Positions 36,739-46,965 are shown, counted from the first letter of the stretch. The stretch: 64,000 bases of DNA from Amycolatopsis sp. FDAARGOS 1241 (GCF_016889705.1 NZ_CP069526.1:3782001-3846000); one strand, 5' to 3'. Translations and numbers: made by a program. Notes: generated by a model from the letters alone, not told the origin.

Positions 36739-38376
36739 ATGAGCGCAACACTCGTCGCGAAGGGCCTGGCCGCGGGCCACGGCGACCGCATCCTGTTCTC
36801 CGGCCTCGACCTGGTCGTGGCCCCCGGCGACGTCGTCGGGCTCGTCGGCGTCAACGGCGCCGGCAAGTCCACGTTGCTGCGGACACTGGCCGGCCTGCAG
36901 CCCTCCGAGGCGGGGGAGATCCGCCTGAACCCGCCCACGGCCACCGTCGGTCACCTCCCCCAGGAGCCCGAACGGCGGGCGGGGGAGTCGGTGCGGCAGT
37001 TCCTCGCGCGCCGCACCGGGGTCACCGACGCGCAGCGCGACCTCGACGCCGCCACCGAAGCGCTCACGGACGGGGCCACCGGAGCGGACGACGCGTACGG
37101 CGCCGCGCTGGACCGCTGGCTCGCGCTCGGCGGCGCCGACTTGGACGACCGTGCCGGAGAGGTCGCGGCGGAGCTGGGGCTGGCGGTGGACCTGGACCAG
37201 CCGATGGTGTCGCTGTCTGGTGGCCAGGCCGCGCGCGCCGGGCTCGCGTCGCTGCTGCTGAGCCGCTACGACGTGTTCCTGCTCGACGAGCCCACCAATG
37301 ACCTCGACCTCGACGGCCTCACCCGGCTGGAGCGGTTCGTCACCGGCCTGCGCGCCGGGACCGTGCTCGTCAGCCACGACCGCGAGTTCCTCGCGCGCAC
37401 CGTCGACCGCGTCGTGGAGCTGGATCTCGCACAACAGCAGGTGAATTCCTACGGCGGCGGGTACGAGTCCTATTTGGAGGAACGGGCCGTCGCCCGGCGG
37501 CACGCGCGCGAGGAGTACGAGGAATACGCCACCACGAAGGCGTCGCTGGAGGCCCGCGGGCAGATGCAGCGCGCGTGGATGGAGAAGGGCGTCAAGAACG
37601 CGCGGCGCAAGTCGACCGACAACGACAAAGCGGGCCGCAAGTTCCGCAGCGAGTCCACGGAGAAGCAGGCGGCGAAGGCGCGCCAGACCGAGCGCATGAT
37701 CGAACGGCTCGAGGTCGTCGAGGAACCGCGCAAGGAATGGGCGCTGCGGATGGAGATCGCCGCGGCCCCGCGCGCGGGCGCGGTGGTCGCGGCGCTGCGC
37801 GGCGCCGTGGTGCGGCGGGGCTCGTTCACCCTCGGACCGGTCGACCTGCAGGTGGACTGGGCGGACAAGGTCGCCATCACCGGCGCGAACGGCGCGGGGA
37901 AGTCGACGCTGCTGGCCGCGTTGCTCGGCCGGCTGCCGCTCGACGAGGGCAGCGCGGCGCTCGGCCCCGGTGTCGTCGTGGGCGAAGTCGACCAGGCGCG
38001 GCGGCTGTTCCTGGGCGACGTCCCGCTGACCGAGGCGTTCGGGCTGGAGGTGCCGGCGCTGTCCGACGCCGACGTCCGCACGCTGCTCGCCAAGTTCGGC
38101 CTCAAGGCCGCGCACGTGCTGCGCCCCGCCTCGACGCTGTCGCCCGGCGAACGCACGCGCGCCGCGCTGGCGCTGTTGCAGGCGCGCGGGGTGAACCTGC
38201 TCGTGCTCGACGAGCCGACCAACCACCTGGACCTGCCCGCGATCGAGCAGCTGGAGTCCGCTTTGGACCGTTACCCGGGCACGCTGCTCCTGGTGACGCA
38301 CGACCGCCGCATGCTGGAGTCCGTCTCGGTGACCCGCCGCTTCGAAGTCGCCGACGGCAAGGTCACCGAGAGCTGA
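36739..38376 (+). CDS. ABC-F family ATPase (ribosome-associated)
   Basis: A 545-residue protein with two ABC ATPase domains and no transmembrane segment: Walker A GVNGAGKST and GANGAGKST, signatures LSGGQAARAG and LSPGERTRAA, and Walker B LLDEPTND and VLDEPTNH. The charged linker between domains (about 230-340, rich in EEYEEY and RRKST) is the ABC-F interdomain arm that reaches the ribosomal E site. Related proteins include translation factors and drug-resistance factors; no drug gene lies nearby, so neither role can be chosen. The frame is open far upstream, but MSATLVAKGL (36739) is the family start. Confidence 0.88.
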   Translation: MSATLVAKGLAAGHGDRILFSGLDLVVAPGDVVGLVGVNGAGKSTLLRTLAGLQPSEAGEIRLNPPTATVGHLPQEPERRAGESVRQFLARRTGVTDAQRDLDAATEALTDGATGADDAYGAALDRWLALGGADLDDRAGEVAAELGLAVDLDQPMVSLSGGQAARAGLASLLLSRYDVFLLDEPTNDLDLDGLTRLERFVTGLRAGTVLVSHDREFLARTVDRVVELDLAQQQVNSYGGGYESYLEERAVARRHAREEYEEYATTKASLEARGQMQRAWMEKGVKNARRKSTDNDKAGRKFRSESTEKQAAKARQTERMIERLEVVEEPRKEWALRMEIAAAPRAGAVVAALRGAVVRRGSFTLGPVDLQVDWADKVAITGANGAGKSTLLAALLGRLPLDEGSAALGPGVVVGEVDQARRLFLGDVPLTEAFGLEVPALSDADVRTLLAKFGLKAAHVLRPASTLSPGERTRAALALLQARGVNLLVLDEPTNHLDLPAIEQLESALDRYPGTLLLVTHDRRMLESVSVTRRFEVADGKVTES

Positions 38377-38380
38377 GCGC

Positions 38381-38809
38381 TCAGCCGGCCACGGCGTCGA
38401 CGCCGACGGTGTGGGCGGGGTGGATCACCACGAGTACCTTGCCCGGCGCGGTGGCGTAGCCGACGAACCCGTCCACGGCCTCGGCGGGCAGGTAGCGGCG
38501 CGCGATCAGCTCCGACCCGGCCCGGACCCGCGTGGGGTCGGTGACGATCTCCGCCGTGCCGTCCACGGTGACGAACGTGTACGGCGGCGCGTCCTCCTGA
38601 ACCACCAGCGCGACTTGCCCGGACGCCGCGATCGCGCGGCCCTTCACGGTGTCCTGGCTGATGTTGACCACCAGATCGGCACCGTCCGGCGCGTACCAGA
38701 CCGGCACGGCGTGCGGCCGACCGTCGGCACGGACCGTGGCGAGCACGGCGCTGCGGTTGCCCTCCGCGAGGAATTCGCGGGCGCGCTCGGCGGACATCGG
38801 CGTGGGCAT
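38381..38809 (-). CDS. PPOX-class F420-/FMN-binding split-barrel protein
   Basis: A 142-residue pyridoxamine-phosphate-oxidase-fold protein starting at ATG 38809 (MPTPMSAERAREFL). The FLAEGNRSAVLATVRADGRPHAVPVWY opening and the VVNISQDTVKGRAIAASGQVALVVQ strand-helix region are typical of the TIGR03618-type, F420-binding actinobacterial group. Such small enzymes reduce F420-dependent substrates or bind flavin. It converges on the ABC-F gene with only four bases between stops. Confidence 0.85.
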   Translation of the reverse strand: MPTPMSAERAREFLAEGNRSAVLATVRADGRPHAVPVWYAPDGADLVVNISQDTVKGRAIAASGQVALVVQEDAPPYTFVTVDGTAEIVTDPTRVRAGSELIARRYLPAEAVDGFVGYATAPGKVLVVIHPAHTVGVDAVAG

Positions 38810-38909
38810 GAAGGGTCCCTCCCCAGGGTCGTGGCACCCGGCACCCCCGCCGGGAAACGGTTGTGGCCACCGTACCCCGGCGCGCCGACAATTCCGGCGC
38901 TTCGCACTC

Positions 38910-39225
38910 TCACGGGCGGTCGGTGAGGTACCCGCCCATCGCCGTGAAGTAGTCCACCGCCGCGAGGTCGGTGCCGTCGGCCGTGCGGACGCGCTCGACC
39001 AGCAGGAGCGACCGCGACGCGCGTCCGGGCCGGCGACGATCACCACGCCGTCGCCTTCCCTGATGAAGATGCGCCCGGGCGTGCCGCCGTAGCGGCCCGC
39101 CGACACCGAGGCTCGGACGATCCGCAGCGGGGCGCCGCGACGGTACGCGAACGCGTTCGGGTACGGGTCCGACTGCGCGCGCACCAGGCGTTCGATGTCC
39201 GCGGCCGGCCACACGCGTGGTTCGC
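38910..39225 (-). pseudogene. formyltransferase C-terminal fragment (Fmt/hydroxyornithine formyltransferase-like)
   Basis: The beta-barrel C-terminal domain of a methionyl-tRNA formyltransferase-like enzyme: AADIERLVRAQSDPYPNAFAY, then RYGGTPGRIFIREGDGVVIVAG, then after a frameshift near 39015 RTADGTDLAAVDYFTAMGGYLTDRP. The N-terminal folate-binding and catalytic domain is absent: sequence changes at about 39213-39225 to the FecCD permease on the other strand. Enzymes of this type formylate hydroxyornithine in hydroxamate siderophore clusters, in keeping with the neighbour. Confidence 0.78.
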
Positions 39226-39862
39226 GTTCCTCGGCGCCGCCGTTGCGTCGGTGGTGGTGTACCTGCTGGGCACGGCGGGCCGCGGCGGCGCGACTCCCGA
39301 CCGCCTCGTGCTGTCGGGTGCGGCGCTCACCGCGGTGCTGCAGACCTACCTCGGCGCGATCCTGCTGATCGACCCCGACACGTTCAACCAGTTCCGGTTC
39401 TGGAACGTCGGCTCGCTCACCGGCCGGCGCGCGGACGTGCTGGTGCAGGTGTCGCCGTTCGTCGCCGCCGGGATCGTGCTGGCAGTGCTGCTCGCGCGCC
39501 CGCTCAACGTGCTCGCGCTGGGGAAGCAGACGGGGAAGGCGCTCGGCGCGCACCTCGGGCGGACGCGGGTGCTCGGCGCGATCGCGATCACGCTGCTGTG
39601 CGGCGCGTCGACCGCGGCGATCGGGCCGATCGCGTTCATCGGGCTCGCGGTACCGCAGGCCGTGCGGATCCTCGTGGGTCCGGACCAGCGGTGGATGCTG
39701 CCGTTTTCGATGATCCTCTCGCCCGTGCTGCTGATCGCGTCGGACGTGCTCGGGCGCGTCCTGAACCCGCCGGAGGAACTGCAGGCCGGCATCGTGACCG
39801 CGTTCCTCGGCGCGCCGGTCTTCATCGCGCTGTGCCGGCGCCGGAAGCTGGCACGCCTGTGA
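39212..39862 (+). pseudogene. FecCD-type siderophore permease, N-terminal third missing
   Basis: About 215 residues of a FecCD/BtuC-like iron-siderophore permease: AWFAFLGAAVASVVVYLLG, then DPDTFNQFRFWNVGSLTGR (conserved in the family), CGASTAAIGPIAFIGLAVPQAVRILVGPD (EAA-like coupling region) and the terminal helices ending PVFIALCRRRKLARL. The family is about 330-350 residues; the first three or four transmembrane helices and the start codon are absent because the frame begins at the junction with the formyltransferase fragment. The stop overlaps the GTG of the next permease gene, as in an intact operon. Confidence 0.82.
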
Positions 39863-40907
39863 CGGCCATCGGGGAACGGCCGGTCCACGTCCGGCGGGTT
39901 TCGCTGCGCGTGGCCCCCGCGCGCGCTCGTGGTGGGGCTCGCCCTGTTCGTGGTGCTGCTCGTGCTCAGCGCCGTGAGCATGACGACGAGCGACTACCCG
40001 CTTTCGGTGCTCGACGTCGTGAAGACGCTCTTCGGCTTCGGCGGCGCGGGCACGGAGTTCATCGTGACCACACTGCGGCTGCCCCGGCTGCTCCGGCTGC
40101 TCCTTGCGATCCTGGTCGGCGCGTCGCTGGCGGTGAGCGGCGGCGTGCTGCAGAGCCTGTCCGGCAACCCGCTGGGCAGCCCGGACGTCATCGGGTTCAC
40201 CGAGGGCTCGGCGACCGGCGCACTGCTGATGATCGTGCTGGCGCACGGCGGCTCCGGTTCGGTGGCGCTCGGCGCGCTCGCCGGTGGCGTGCTCACCGCG
40301 CTCACCGTGGGCTTGCTCGCGTTCCGGCGCGGCGTGCAGGGCTTTCGGATGATCCTCGTGGGCATCGGCGTGGCCGCGATGCTGACCGCCGCCAACTCGT
40401 ACCTGCTCACGCGGTTGTCGATCCAGGACGCCTTCGCCGCGCAGGCGTGGCTCGTCGGCGGGCTCAGCGGCCGGGGCTGGGACGAGATCTGGCCGGTCGC
40501 GATCGCCGTGGTGGTCCTGCTGCCGATGGCGTTCGGCTTCGGCCGCAGGCTCGCGCTGCTGGAGATGGGCGACGACGCGGCCAAGGGGCTCGGCGTGCCG
40601 GTCGAACGCAGCCGCGGGGTGCTGCTCGTGGTGGCCGTGACGCTGTGCGCGATCGCGACGGCCGCGGCGGGACCCACCGCGTTCGTCGCGCTCGCCGCGC
40701 CGCAGCTGGCGAAACGGCTGGCGCGCTCGGCGAAACCGGCGCTGGTGTCCTCGGCGCTGATGGGCGCTGCTGCTCGTGGCGAGCGACCTCGTGACGCGGC
40801 TGGTGTTCGGTGAGGAAGGCCTGCCCGTCGGCATCGTGACCGGCGCCATCGGCGGGCTGTACCTGATGTGGCTGCTCACCAACCAGTGGCGGCGCAACCG
40901 GGGCTGA
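39859..40907 (+). pseudogene. second FecCD-type siderophore permease, two frameshifts
   Basis: Begins at GTG 39859 (VTAIGERPVHVRRVSLRVAP). One frameshift in a C/GC run near 39921 and another near 40772 must be corrected to read the full 340-residue protein ending LPVGIVTGAIGGLYLMWLL. The middle is intact: PRLLRLLLAILVGASLAVSGGVLQ, NPLGSPDVIGFTEGS, and AAGPTAFVALAAPQLAKRL. Partner permease of the truncated gene before it. No binding protein or ATPase gene follows. Confidence 0.82.
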
Positions 40908-40908
40908 G

Positions 40909-41754
40909 TCAGCGCGTTGCGGCCTGGTCGATCGGGGCCGGCTCGCCGAAGCGGGCCAGCGCGAGCGCGGCGCTCACCGCGAGCACGAACCCGGCGACGG
41001 CCACGGCGGCGAATCCGGGCCGTGTGCGGTCGCCGAGCAGCAGGACGCCGATGAGCGAGGGCAGCACGGTCTCGCCGAGCACCATCATCGCCGTCGACGT
41101 CGTGACGCTGCCGCGCTGCAACGCCGTGGCGAAGAACAACATCGCCATGCCACCGGAGACGGCGACGAGGTAGAGCGCCGGGTCGGTGAGCAGGTCAAGC
41201 GGCGCGAAGCTCGGGATGATCCGGCCCGCCACGGCGACGAGCCCGAAGCTCAGGCCCGCGATCAGGCCCAGTGCGGGCGTGCGCACGCGGCGGCTCGCCT
41301 TGCCCGCCATGATCCCGGCCAGCCCCAGCACCACGACGGCTCCCGCGAGCGCGAGCCGGAAGTCCAGCCCGACCGCCTCCGATCCCTCGCTCTGCGCCGA
41401 AGCCCCGAGCAGCGCGAGCCCGGTGCAGACCACGGCGACCGCCGCCCACTCGCGCGGGCCGAGCCGCACGCCGAGCACCCGCACCGCCACGGCCGTGACC
41501 GCCAGGCTCGCGGCCTGCGTCGCCTGCACCACGAACAGCGGCAGCACGTGCAGGGCGGCCAGCTGCGCGACGAAGCCGAGCACGTCCAGGCCCAGGCCCG
41601 CCACGTATTTCCCCTGCCGCAGCACACGCAGCAGCAGGCGCGGATCGACCCCGGCGCCGGCGTCGGGCGCCGCCTTCGCCGCGACGGCCTGCAGCACCGA
41701 AGCGATGCCGTACGCCACGGCCGACAGCAGCGCACACAGGAGTCCCCACACCAT
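40909..41754 (-). CDS. DMT-family (EamA-like) membrane protein
   Basis: A 281-residue integral membrane protein with nine to ten hydrophobic helices, the drug/metabolite transporter layout. The N-terminal VWGLLCALLSAVAYGIASVLQA helix and the ALQRGSVTTSTAMMVLGETVLPSLIGVLLLGDR segment are characteristic of the actinobacterial DMT group related to magnesium or small-molecule exporters. Single gene, converging with the permease remnant and unbroken despite damaged neighbours. Confidence 0.82.
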   Translation of the reverse strand: MVWGLLCALLSAVAYGIASVLQAVAAKAAPDAGAGVDPRLLLRVLRQGKYVAGLGLDVLGFVAQLAALHVLPLFVVQATQAASLAVTAVAVRVLGVRLGPREWAAVAVVCTGLALLGASAQSEGSEAVGLDFRLALAGAVVVLGLAGIMAGKASRRVRTPALGLIAGLSFGLVAVAGRIIPSFAPLDLLTDPALYLVAVSGGMAMLFFATALQRGSVTTSTAMMVLGETVLPSLIGVLLLGDRTRPGFAAVAVAGFVLAVSAALALARFGEPAPIDQAATR

Positions 41755-41796
41755 GACGCCACCCTATTCCGGGCGGGCCGCGCTACGCTCCGCACC

Positions 41797-42306
41797 ATGT
41801 CGAACAGGAGTTCGAAGGTCGAGCGCACCTGGCCCGATCCCCTGGGCGGCGACGAGCTGACCGTCCAGATTCGGTTCGTCGGCTTGTTGCGAGCCACGCC
41901 CGTGAACAAGCTCGCCGGACTCGACACCCCTGCCCGCGTCACCCCGCACGAGCGCCCTCGGCGTGGTCGAGCACCTGACGGCTGTCGAACGCTGGTGGCT
42001 GTCGAACGCTGGTGGCTGTCGATCGAAGTCGGCAGCTCTTCACCACCGGCCCTCTGGGCCGGCTCCCCCGATCCGAGCTGGGACCTCACCCAGGCCGCCG
42101 ACCCCGCTTCGGTCACCGCCCCCTACCAGGCCGAGTGGACGCACTCGGCGGCCGCCCTGACCGGCCTCGCGCCGGACGACCGGACGCGCCGCAGCGGCGA
42201 TTTCACCGTCCGCTGGGTCCCGGCCCACGTCGTCCAGGAAACCGGCCGGCACGTCGGTCACCTCGACACCCTGCGTGAACTCGCCGACGGCGAAGTGGGG
42301 GAGTGA
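41797..42306 (+). pseudogene. DinB/DUF664-like protein, frame disrupted
   Basis: Reading two frames together gives a DinB-fold protein: MSNRSSKVERTWPDPLGG, then LLRATPVNKLAGLDT, then SALGVVEHLTAVERWWLS (the metal-ligand His lies in VEH), then DDRTRRSGDFTVRWVPAHVVQETGRHVGHLDTLREL (two further His ligands, in HVVQE and GRHVGHLD). An indel before 41950 shifts the frame out and a 17-base tandem duplication (41982-42015) shifts it back, leaving an open but altered centre. DUF664 proteins are thiol-linked or maleylpyruvate-isomerase-like. Function probably lost or impaired. Confidence 0.7.
41982..42015. repeat. 17-base perfect tandem duplication in DinB-like gene
   Basis: CTGTCGAACGCTGGTGG occurs twice in direct succession. 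17 is not a multiple of three, so the duplication changes the reading frame. Confidence 0.9.
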
Positions 42307-42327
42307 GCGGCGCGCTACGCTGCCGTC

Positions 42328-43038
42328 ATGGCAGACCAGCTGTACTTCCGCCAACTGCTCGCCGGCCGGGACTTCGCGGTCGGGGATCCGGTCGCGACGC
42401 AGATGGTCAACTTCGCCTACCTCATCGGCGACCGCGAGTCGGGCGAGGCGGTGGTTGTCGATCCGGCGTACGCGGTGCGGGATCTGCTGGACGTGCTCGC
42501 CGGGGACGGCATGCGGCTCACCGGTGTGCTCGCCACGCACCACCACCCCGACCACGTCGGCGGCGAGATGATGGGCTTCTCGCTCGCGGGGATCGCCGAC
42601 TTGCTCGCGATCGACCAGGTGCCGATCCACGTCAACACCGAAGAGACGGAGTGGGTCCGCCGCGTCACCGGCGTGTCGGCGACCGACCTGCGCGCCCACG
42701 ACCACGACGATGTCGTGAGCGTCGGCGCGATCGACATCCGCCTGCTGCACACACCCGGCCACACGCCGGGCAGCCAGTGCTTCCTCGTCGGCGACCGGCT
42801 GGTCTCGGGCGACACGCTGTTCCTGGAAGGGTGCGGGCGCACCGACTTCCCCGGCGGCGACTCCGACGCGATCTACCGCAGCCTGCAGTGGCTCGCGACC
42901 CTGCCCGGTGACCCCGTCGTCTACCCGGGGCACCAGTACTCGGCCGAGCCGTCGGCCGCCCTGTCGCACGTGAAGGACACCAACTTCGTGTTCCGGCCCC
43001 GCTCGCTCGACGAGTGGCAGCGGATGTTCGGGGGCTGA
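42328..43038 (+). CDS. MBL-fold hydrolase (glyoxalase II/persulfide dioxygenase group)
   Basis: A 236-residue metallo-beta-lactamase-fold enzyme. The metal site is complete: THHHPDHVGG, HTPGHTPGS, GDTLFLEGCGRTDFPGG and a late PGHQY. This set fits glyoxalase II or persulfide dioxygenase (ETHE1-like) enzymes; the GRTDFPGG segment favours the persulfide/sulfur group. It lies upstream of the ssu sulfonate operon, 275 bases away, which is consistent with a sulfur role but not proof. Confidence 0.85.
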   Translation: MADQLYFRQLLAGRDFAVGDPVATQMVNFAYLIGDRESGEAVVVDPAYAVRDLLDVLAGDGMRLTGVLATHHHPDHVGGEMMGFSLAGIADLLAIDQVPIHVNTEETEWVRRVTGVSATDLRAHDHDDVVSVGAIDIRLLHTPGHTPGSQCFLVGDRLVSGDTLFLEGCGRTDFPGGDSDAIYRSLQWLATLPGDPVVYPGHQYSAEPSAALSHVKDTNFVFRPRSLDEWQRMFGG

Positions 43039-43313
43039 CGCGTCCCACTCCTCGGATGTTCCCGGGGTTTTCACCGCGCCGAGGTGGCACAAGCCCAGCG
43101 CCGGTTCCAGTGCGTGAGAGCGGGGGCGGGTCTCGTTGACGCTGCAGTGCGCGGCCGTGCAGCTCGGGGTGTGAACCTCGGCGCTCTGCCCGTCAGCCGC
43201 CTGCACGTCGGCCTCCGGCGCCAGGCGAGCGCGGTCTGCCGCGCGCGCTGAGCGTTTTCCCTTCCCGTACCGCAAACCCGTACCCGGGAGAAATCCGTGT
43301 CGATTTTTCACGG

Positions 43314-44107
43314 GTGCTGACGCGCGCCCGGACCGCTGCTGGACCGCGACCGAACCGGCGGCGGCCGTCGCTGCGCCGCTGGATCAGCCCGGTCGCGCTC
43401 GTGGCCGCCTGGCAGCTCGCGAGTGCCACCGGTGTGCTGCCACCCGAGAGGCTCAGTTCACCGTGGACAGTCCTGACCAGCGCGGTCGATCTCGTGCGCA
43501 CCGGAGAACTCGGCGACGCCTTCGCCGTCTCGCTCGGCCGGGTGGGCGCCGGATTCGTGTTCGGCGCGCTCGCCGGCGTGCTTCTCTGAGTGCTCGCGGG
43601 ACTCTTGCGCTGGGGTGAGGCACTGGTCGACCCGCCGGTGCAGATGCTGCGGACGCCGCCGTTCCTCGGCCTGATCCCGTTGTTCATCTTGTGGTTCGGG
43701 ATCGGCGAGGAGACGAAGATCGTGCTCGTGGCCCTCGGGGTCGCGTTCCCCCTCTACCTCAACGTCCACTCGGGAATCCACACGGCCGACGCGCGGCTCG
43801 GGGAAGCCGCGCGGGCGCCCGGGTTCACCCGCGGCGAACGGCTCTGGCACGTGATCCTGCCAGGTGCGCTGCCGCAGGCTCTGGTCGGGCTGCGGCAGTC
43901 GCTCGGCCTCGCGTGGCTCGCGCTGATCGTCGGCGAAACCGTGAACGCCGACGCCGGGCTCGGGTGTACCTGATCACCAACGTGCGGGAGTTCCTGCGCA
44001 CCGACGTCGTGGTGGTGGGCCTGATCGTCTACGCGATCCTCGGTCTGGTCACCGACACGCTCGTGCGGCTGCTGGAACGGAGGGCCCTGCGATGGCTGGC
44101 TCGGTGA
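43314..44107 (+). pseudogene. ssuC: sulfonate ABC transporter permease SsuC, stop plus frameshift
   Basis: Inner-membrane permease for aliphatic sulfonates. The first part (SPVALVAAWQLASATGVLP, GAFVFGALAGVLL) ends at an in-frame TGA at 43587. The same frame continues with FILWFGIGEETKIVLVALGVAFPLY and the EAA loop EAARAPGFTRGERLWHVILPGALPQ. A second break near 43967 is needed to reach the end (NVREFLRTDVVVVGLIVYAILGL). A start at GTG 43314 is assumed. The gene overlaps ssuB by 16 bases. Confidence 0.82.
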
Positions 44108-44812
44108 CGCGCGTGGTCGCGGTGCGCGGCCTGACCAAGCGCTTCGGTGAGCGCACCGTCCTCGACGGACTCGAGCTGGAGATCAGCCGGGGCGAGTTCG
44201 TCGCACTGCTGGGCCGCAGCGCTTCCGGCAAATCGACGCTGCTGCGCGTGCTCGCGGGACTGGACCACGACCTCGAGGGCACCGCGGACGTCGAGGGCAC
44301 GGTGTCGGTCGCGTTCCAGCAGCCGCGGCTGCTGCCGTGGCGCAAGGTCTGGCGCAACGTCGTCCTCGGCCTGCGCCGCGACGGCGCGAACCGCTCGCGC
44401 GACCGGCGCGTCGCCGAGCAGGCGCTGGACGAAGTGCGCCTCGCCGGGCACGAGGACTACTGGCCGCTGACGCTGTCCGGCGGTGAGGCGCAACGGGTTT
44501 CGCTCGGGCGAGCCCTGGTTCGCGAGCCGGACCTGTTGCTGCTCGACGAGCCGCTCGACGCGCTCACCCGCCTCGCGATGCACCGACTCGTGGAACGGCT
44601 GTGGCGCACGCACGAACCCGCCGTGCTGCTCGTGACCCACGACGTCGACGAGGCCCCTGCTGCTCGCCGACCGCGTCCTGGTCCTCGACGAGGGCCGCAT
44701 CGTCTCCGAACACGTCCTCGGCCACCCGCGGCCGCGGACGGCCACCGACCACGCCGACGTGCGCTCGCGCGTCCTGGCCGATCTGGGAGTGACCGAAGGC
44801 GCACCTGCGTAA
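44092..44812 (+). pseudogene. ssuB: sulfonate ABC transporter ATPase SsuB, frameshifted
   Basis: ATP-binding subunit that powers the SsuC permease. Walker A GRSASGKST, Q-loop FQQPRLLPW, signature LSGGEAQRVSLGRAL, Walker B LLLLDEPLDALT and H-loop THDVDEA are intact. Immediately after the H-loop an extra base in a C run near 44657 shifts the frame; the true tail is LLLADRVLVLDEGRI, ending at 44812. About 240 residues when corrected. Confidence 0.85.
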
Positions 44813-45821
44813 TCTGCCCGCCGCGCTGGCCGCGGTTCTCGTCCTCGGTGGGCTCACCGCCTGCTCGTCGTCCGGCGCGGCAGAGGGCCCGGCAGCCGTG
44901 CCCGCGCCGGTCTCACCGGCCGATCTCGCGAAGGTCACGTTGCGCGTCGGCGACCAGAAGGGCGGCGTGAAGTCGCTGCTCACGGCCGCGAACCTGCTGT
45001 CCGACGTGCCTTACCGGATCGAGTGTTCGACGTTCCCCTCCGGCGCGCCACTGCTGGAGGCGGCGTCGGCTGGGGCGATCGACGTCGGCCGGGTCGGCAA
45101 CACGCCGCCGATCTTCGCGGCCGCGGCGAAGGCGAAGACCTCCGTGGTCAGCGTGGCGCGCAGCAACGTGGAGCGCGAGGCGATCCTCGTCCCGCCGGAC
45201 TCGGCGCTGCCGAACGTGCAGGCGTTGCGGGGCAAGACGATCGCGGTGGCGAACGGCAGCTCCGCGCACGGTCGGCTGCTCAACACCCTGAAGCGCGCAG
45301 GGCTGTCCACAAAGGACGTGAAGCTGTCGTTCCTGCAGCCCTCGGAGGCCTACGCCGCCTTCACGCAGCACGAGGTGGACGCGTGGGCGATATGGGACCC
45401 CTACACCGCGCAGGCGCCGCTCGACGCGCACGCCCGCGTGCTGTCCGACGGGCGCGGCAGCTCCAACGGGCTCGCGTTCGAAACCGCGAGCACCGCGGCG
45501 CTGGCCGACCCGGGCCGCAACTGCGCGATCCGGGACTTCGTGGAGCGCGTGGTGAAGGCCCAGCTCTGGGCCGACACGCACGGCGATGCGTGGGCGAAGG
45601 CGTGGGCCGCCGAAACCGGGCTGGAGCCCGCGGTCGCCCAGAAGGCCGTGTCCGCCTGCCGTGACGAGCCGATTCCCCGGACGACTCGGTCATCGCATCG
45701 GAGCAGCAGCCGGCCGACGCGTTCAACCGAAGACGGAACCCTGCGCGGGAAGGTCGACTTCGCGGCGTTCGCCGACCGCCGCTACGGGCCCGACGTCGAA
45801 GCCGCGAGGAGCAGCCGATGA
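44805..45821 (+). pseudogene. ssuA: sulfonate-binding lipoprotein SsuA, damaged
   Basis: Periplasmic-type solute-binding protein anchored as a lipoprotein: signal LPAALAAVLVLGGLTACSSS with lipobox L-T-A-C. The start codon is unclear, since no ATG or GTG precedes the signal in frame (CTG at 44805 is the only candidate), suggesting an indel there. The SBP core is present (RVGDQKGGVKSLL, GAIDVGRVGNTPPIFAAAAKAKT, AFTQHEVDAWAIWDPYT). Between about 45672 and 45728 two opposite indels misread about 20 residues (true sequence contains DSVIASEQQPADAFN), after which the frame is restored. Confidence 0.8.
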
Positions 45822-46965
45822 GCGTGAAACTGCACTGGTTCCTGCCGACCGGCGGCGACGGCAGCACGATCGTGGAACGCTTCCACGCAGAACAAATCCC
45901 CGGGCCGCGCGGCGCAGCGGCCCGCGGACGTCGACTACCTCGCGCAGGTCGCGAGGGCGGCCGAGCAGCTCGGGTACGAAGGCGTGCCGACGCCGACGGG
46001 CACGTGGTGCGAGGACGCCTGGCTGACCACCGTCGCGCTGATCCGCGAGACGCGCCGGCTGAAGTTCCTCGTGGCGTTCCGGCCGGGCGTCATTTCACCG
46101 ACGCTCGCGGCGCAGATGGCCGGCACGTTCCAGCGCTTGTCGGCCGGGCGGGTCCTGCTCAACATCGTCACCGGCGGCGACGCGGCCGAACAGCGCCGCT
46201 TCGGCGACTGGCACGACCACGACGCCCGCTACGCCCGTACCGACGAGTTCCTCACCATCGTCCGCGGCGTGTGGTCGGGCCGGCCGTTCGACTTCGCCGG
46301 CGAGCACCTGTCGGTCGAGGGCGTGACCACCCTCGCCGTCCCGGATCCCGTGCCGCTCTTGTACTTTGGCGGCTCCCCGGCCGCGCTGCCGGTCGCCGCC
46401 CGCCACGCCGACGTGTACCTGACGTCGGGCGAACCGCCGCCGCAGGTCGCGGAGAAGATCTCGAAGGTGCGCGCTGGCGGGCGGCCGGGACGTGCGCTTC
46501 GGTGTCCGCCTGCACACCATCGCCCGCGACACGTCGGCCGCCGCGTGGGCCGAGGCGCAACGCCTGCTGGACGCCCTGGACCCGGCGCAGGTCGCCCGCG
46601 CGCAAGCCCAGCTCGCCGCCAGCGAATCCGAGGGCCAGCGCCGCATGGTCGCCCTCCACGGCGGCCGCCTCACCGCCGGCGCGCGGACCCTCGAAATCCA
46701 TCCGCACCTGTGGTCGGGCACCGGCCTCGTCCGCGGCGGCGCCGGCACGGCGCTGGTCGGGAGCCACGCGGAGATCGCGGACCTGGTCGAGGAGTACCAC
46801 GCGGCCGGGATTTCGGAGTTCGTGCTGTCCGGATATCCGCACTCGGAGGAGGCGTACTGGTTCGCCGAAGGGGTCCGGCCGGAGCTGGCCCGGCGCGGGC
46901 TGCTGCCGGACACCCCGGCTGCAGCGGACCTGGCGGAGCAGTTCGACGCGGCGTTGTCGCTGTGA
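45818..46965 (+). pseudogene. ssuD: FMNH2-dependent alkanesulfonate monooxygenase SsuD, two frameshifts
   Basis: Luciferase-like enzyme that releases sulfite from alkanesulfonates. It opens MSVKLHWFLPTGGDGSTIV, then breaks near 45905; the next frame carries DYLAQVARAAEQLGYEGV, TPTGTWCEDAWLTT and LLNIVTGGDAAEQRRFGDW (SsuD hallmarks), then breaks again near 46473 before RFGVRLHTIARDTSAAAWAEAQRLL and EFVLSGYPHSEEAYWFAEGV. About 380 residues when repaired. Its ATG overlaps the ssuA stop. No NAD(P)H:FMN reductase gene (ssuE) follows. Confidence 0.85.
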
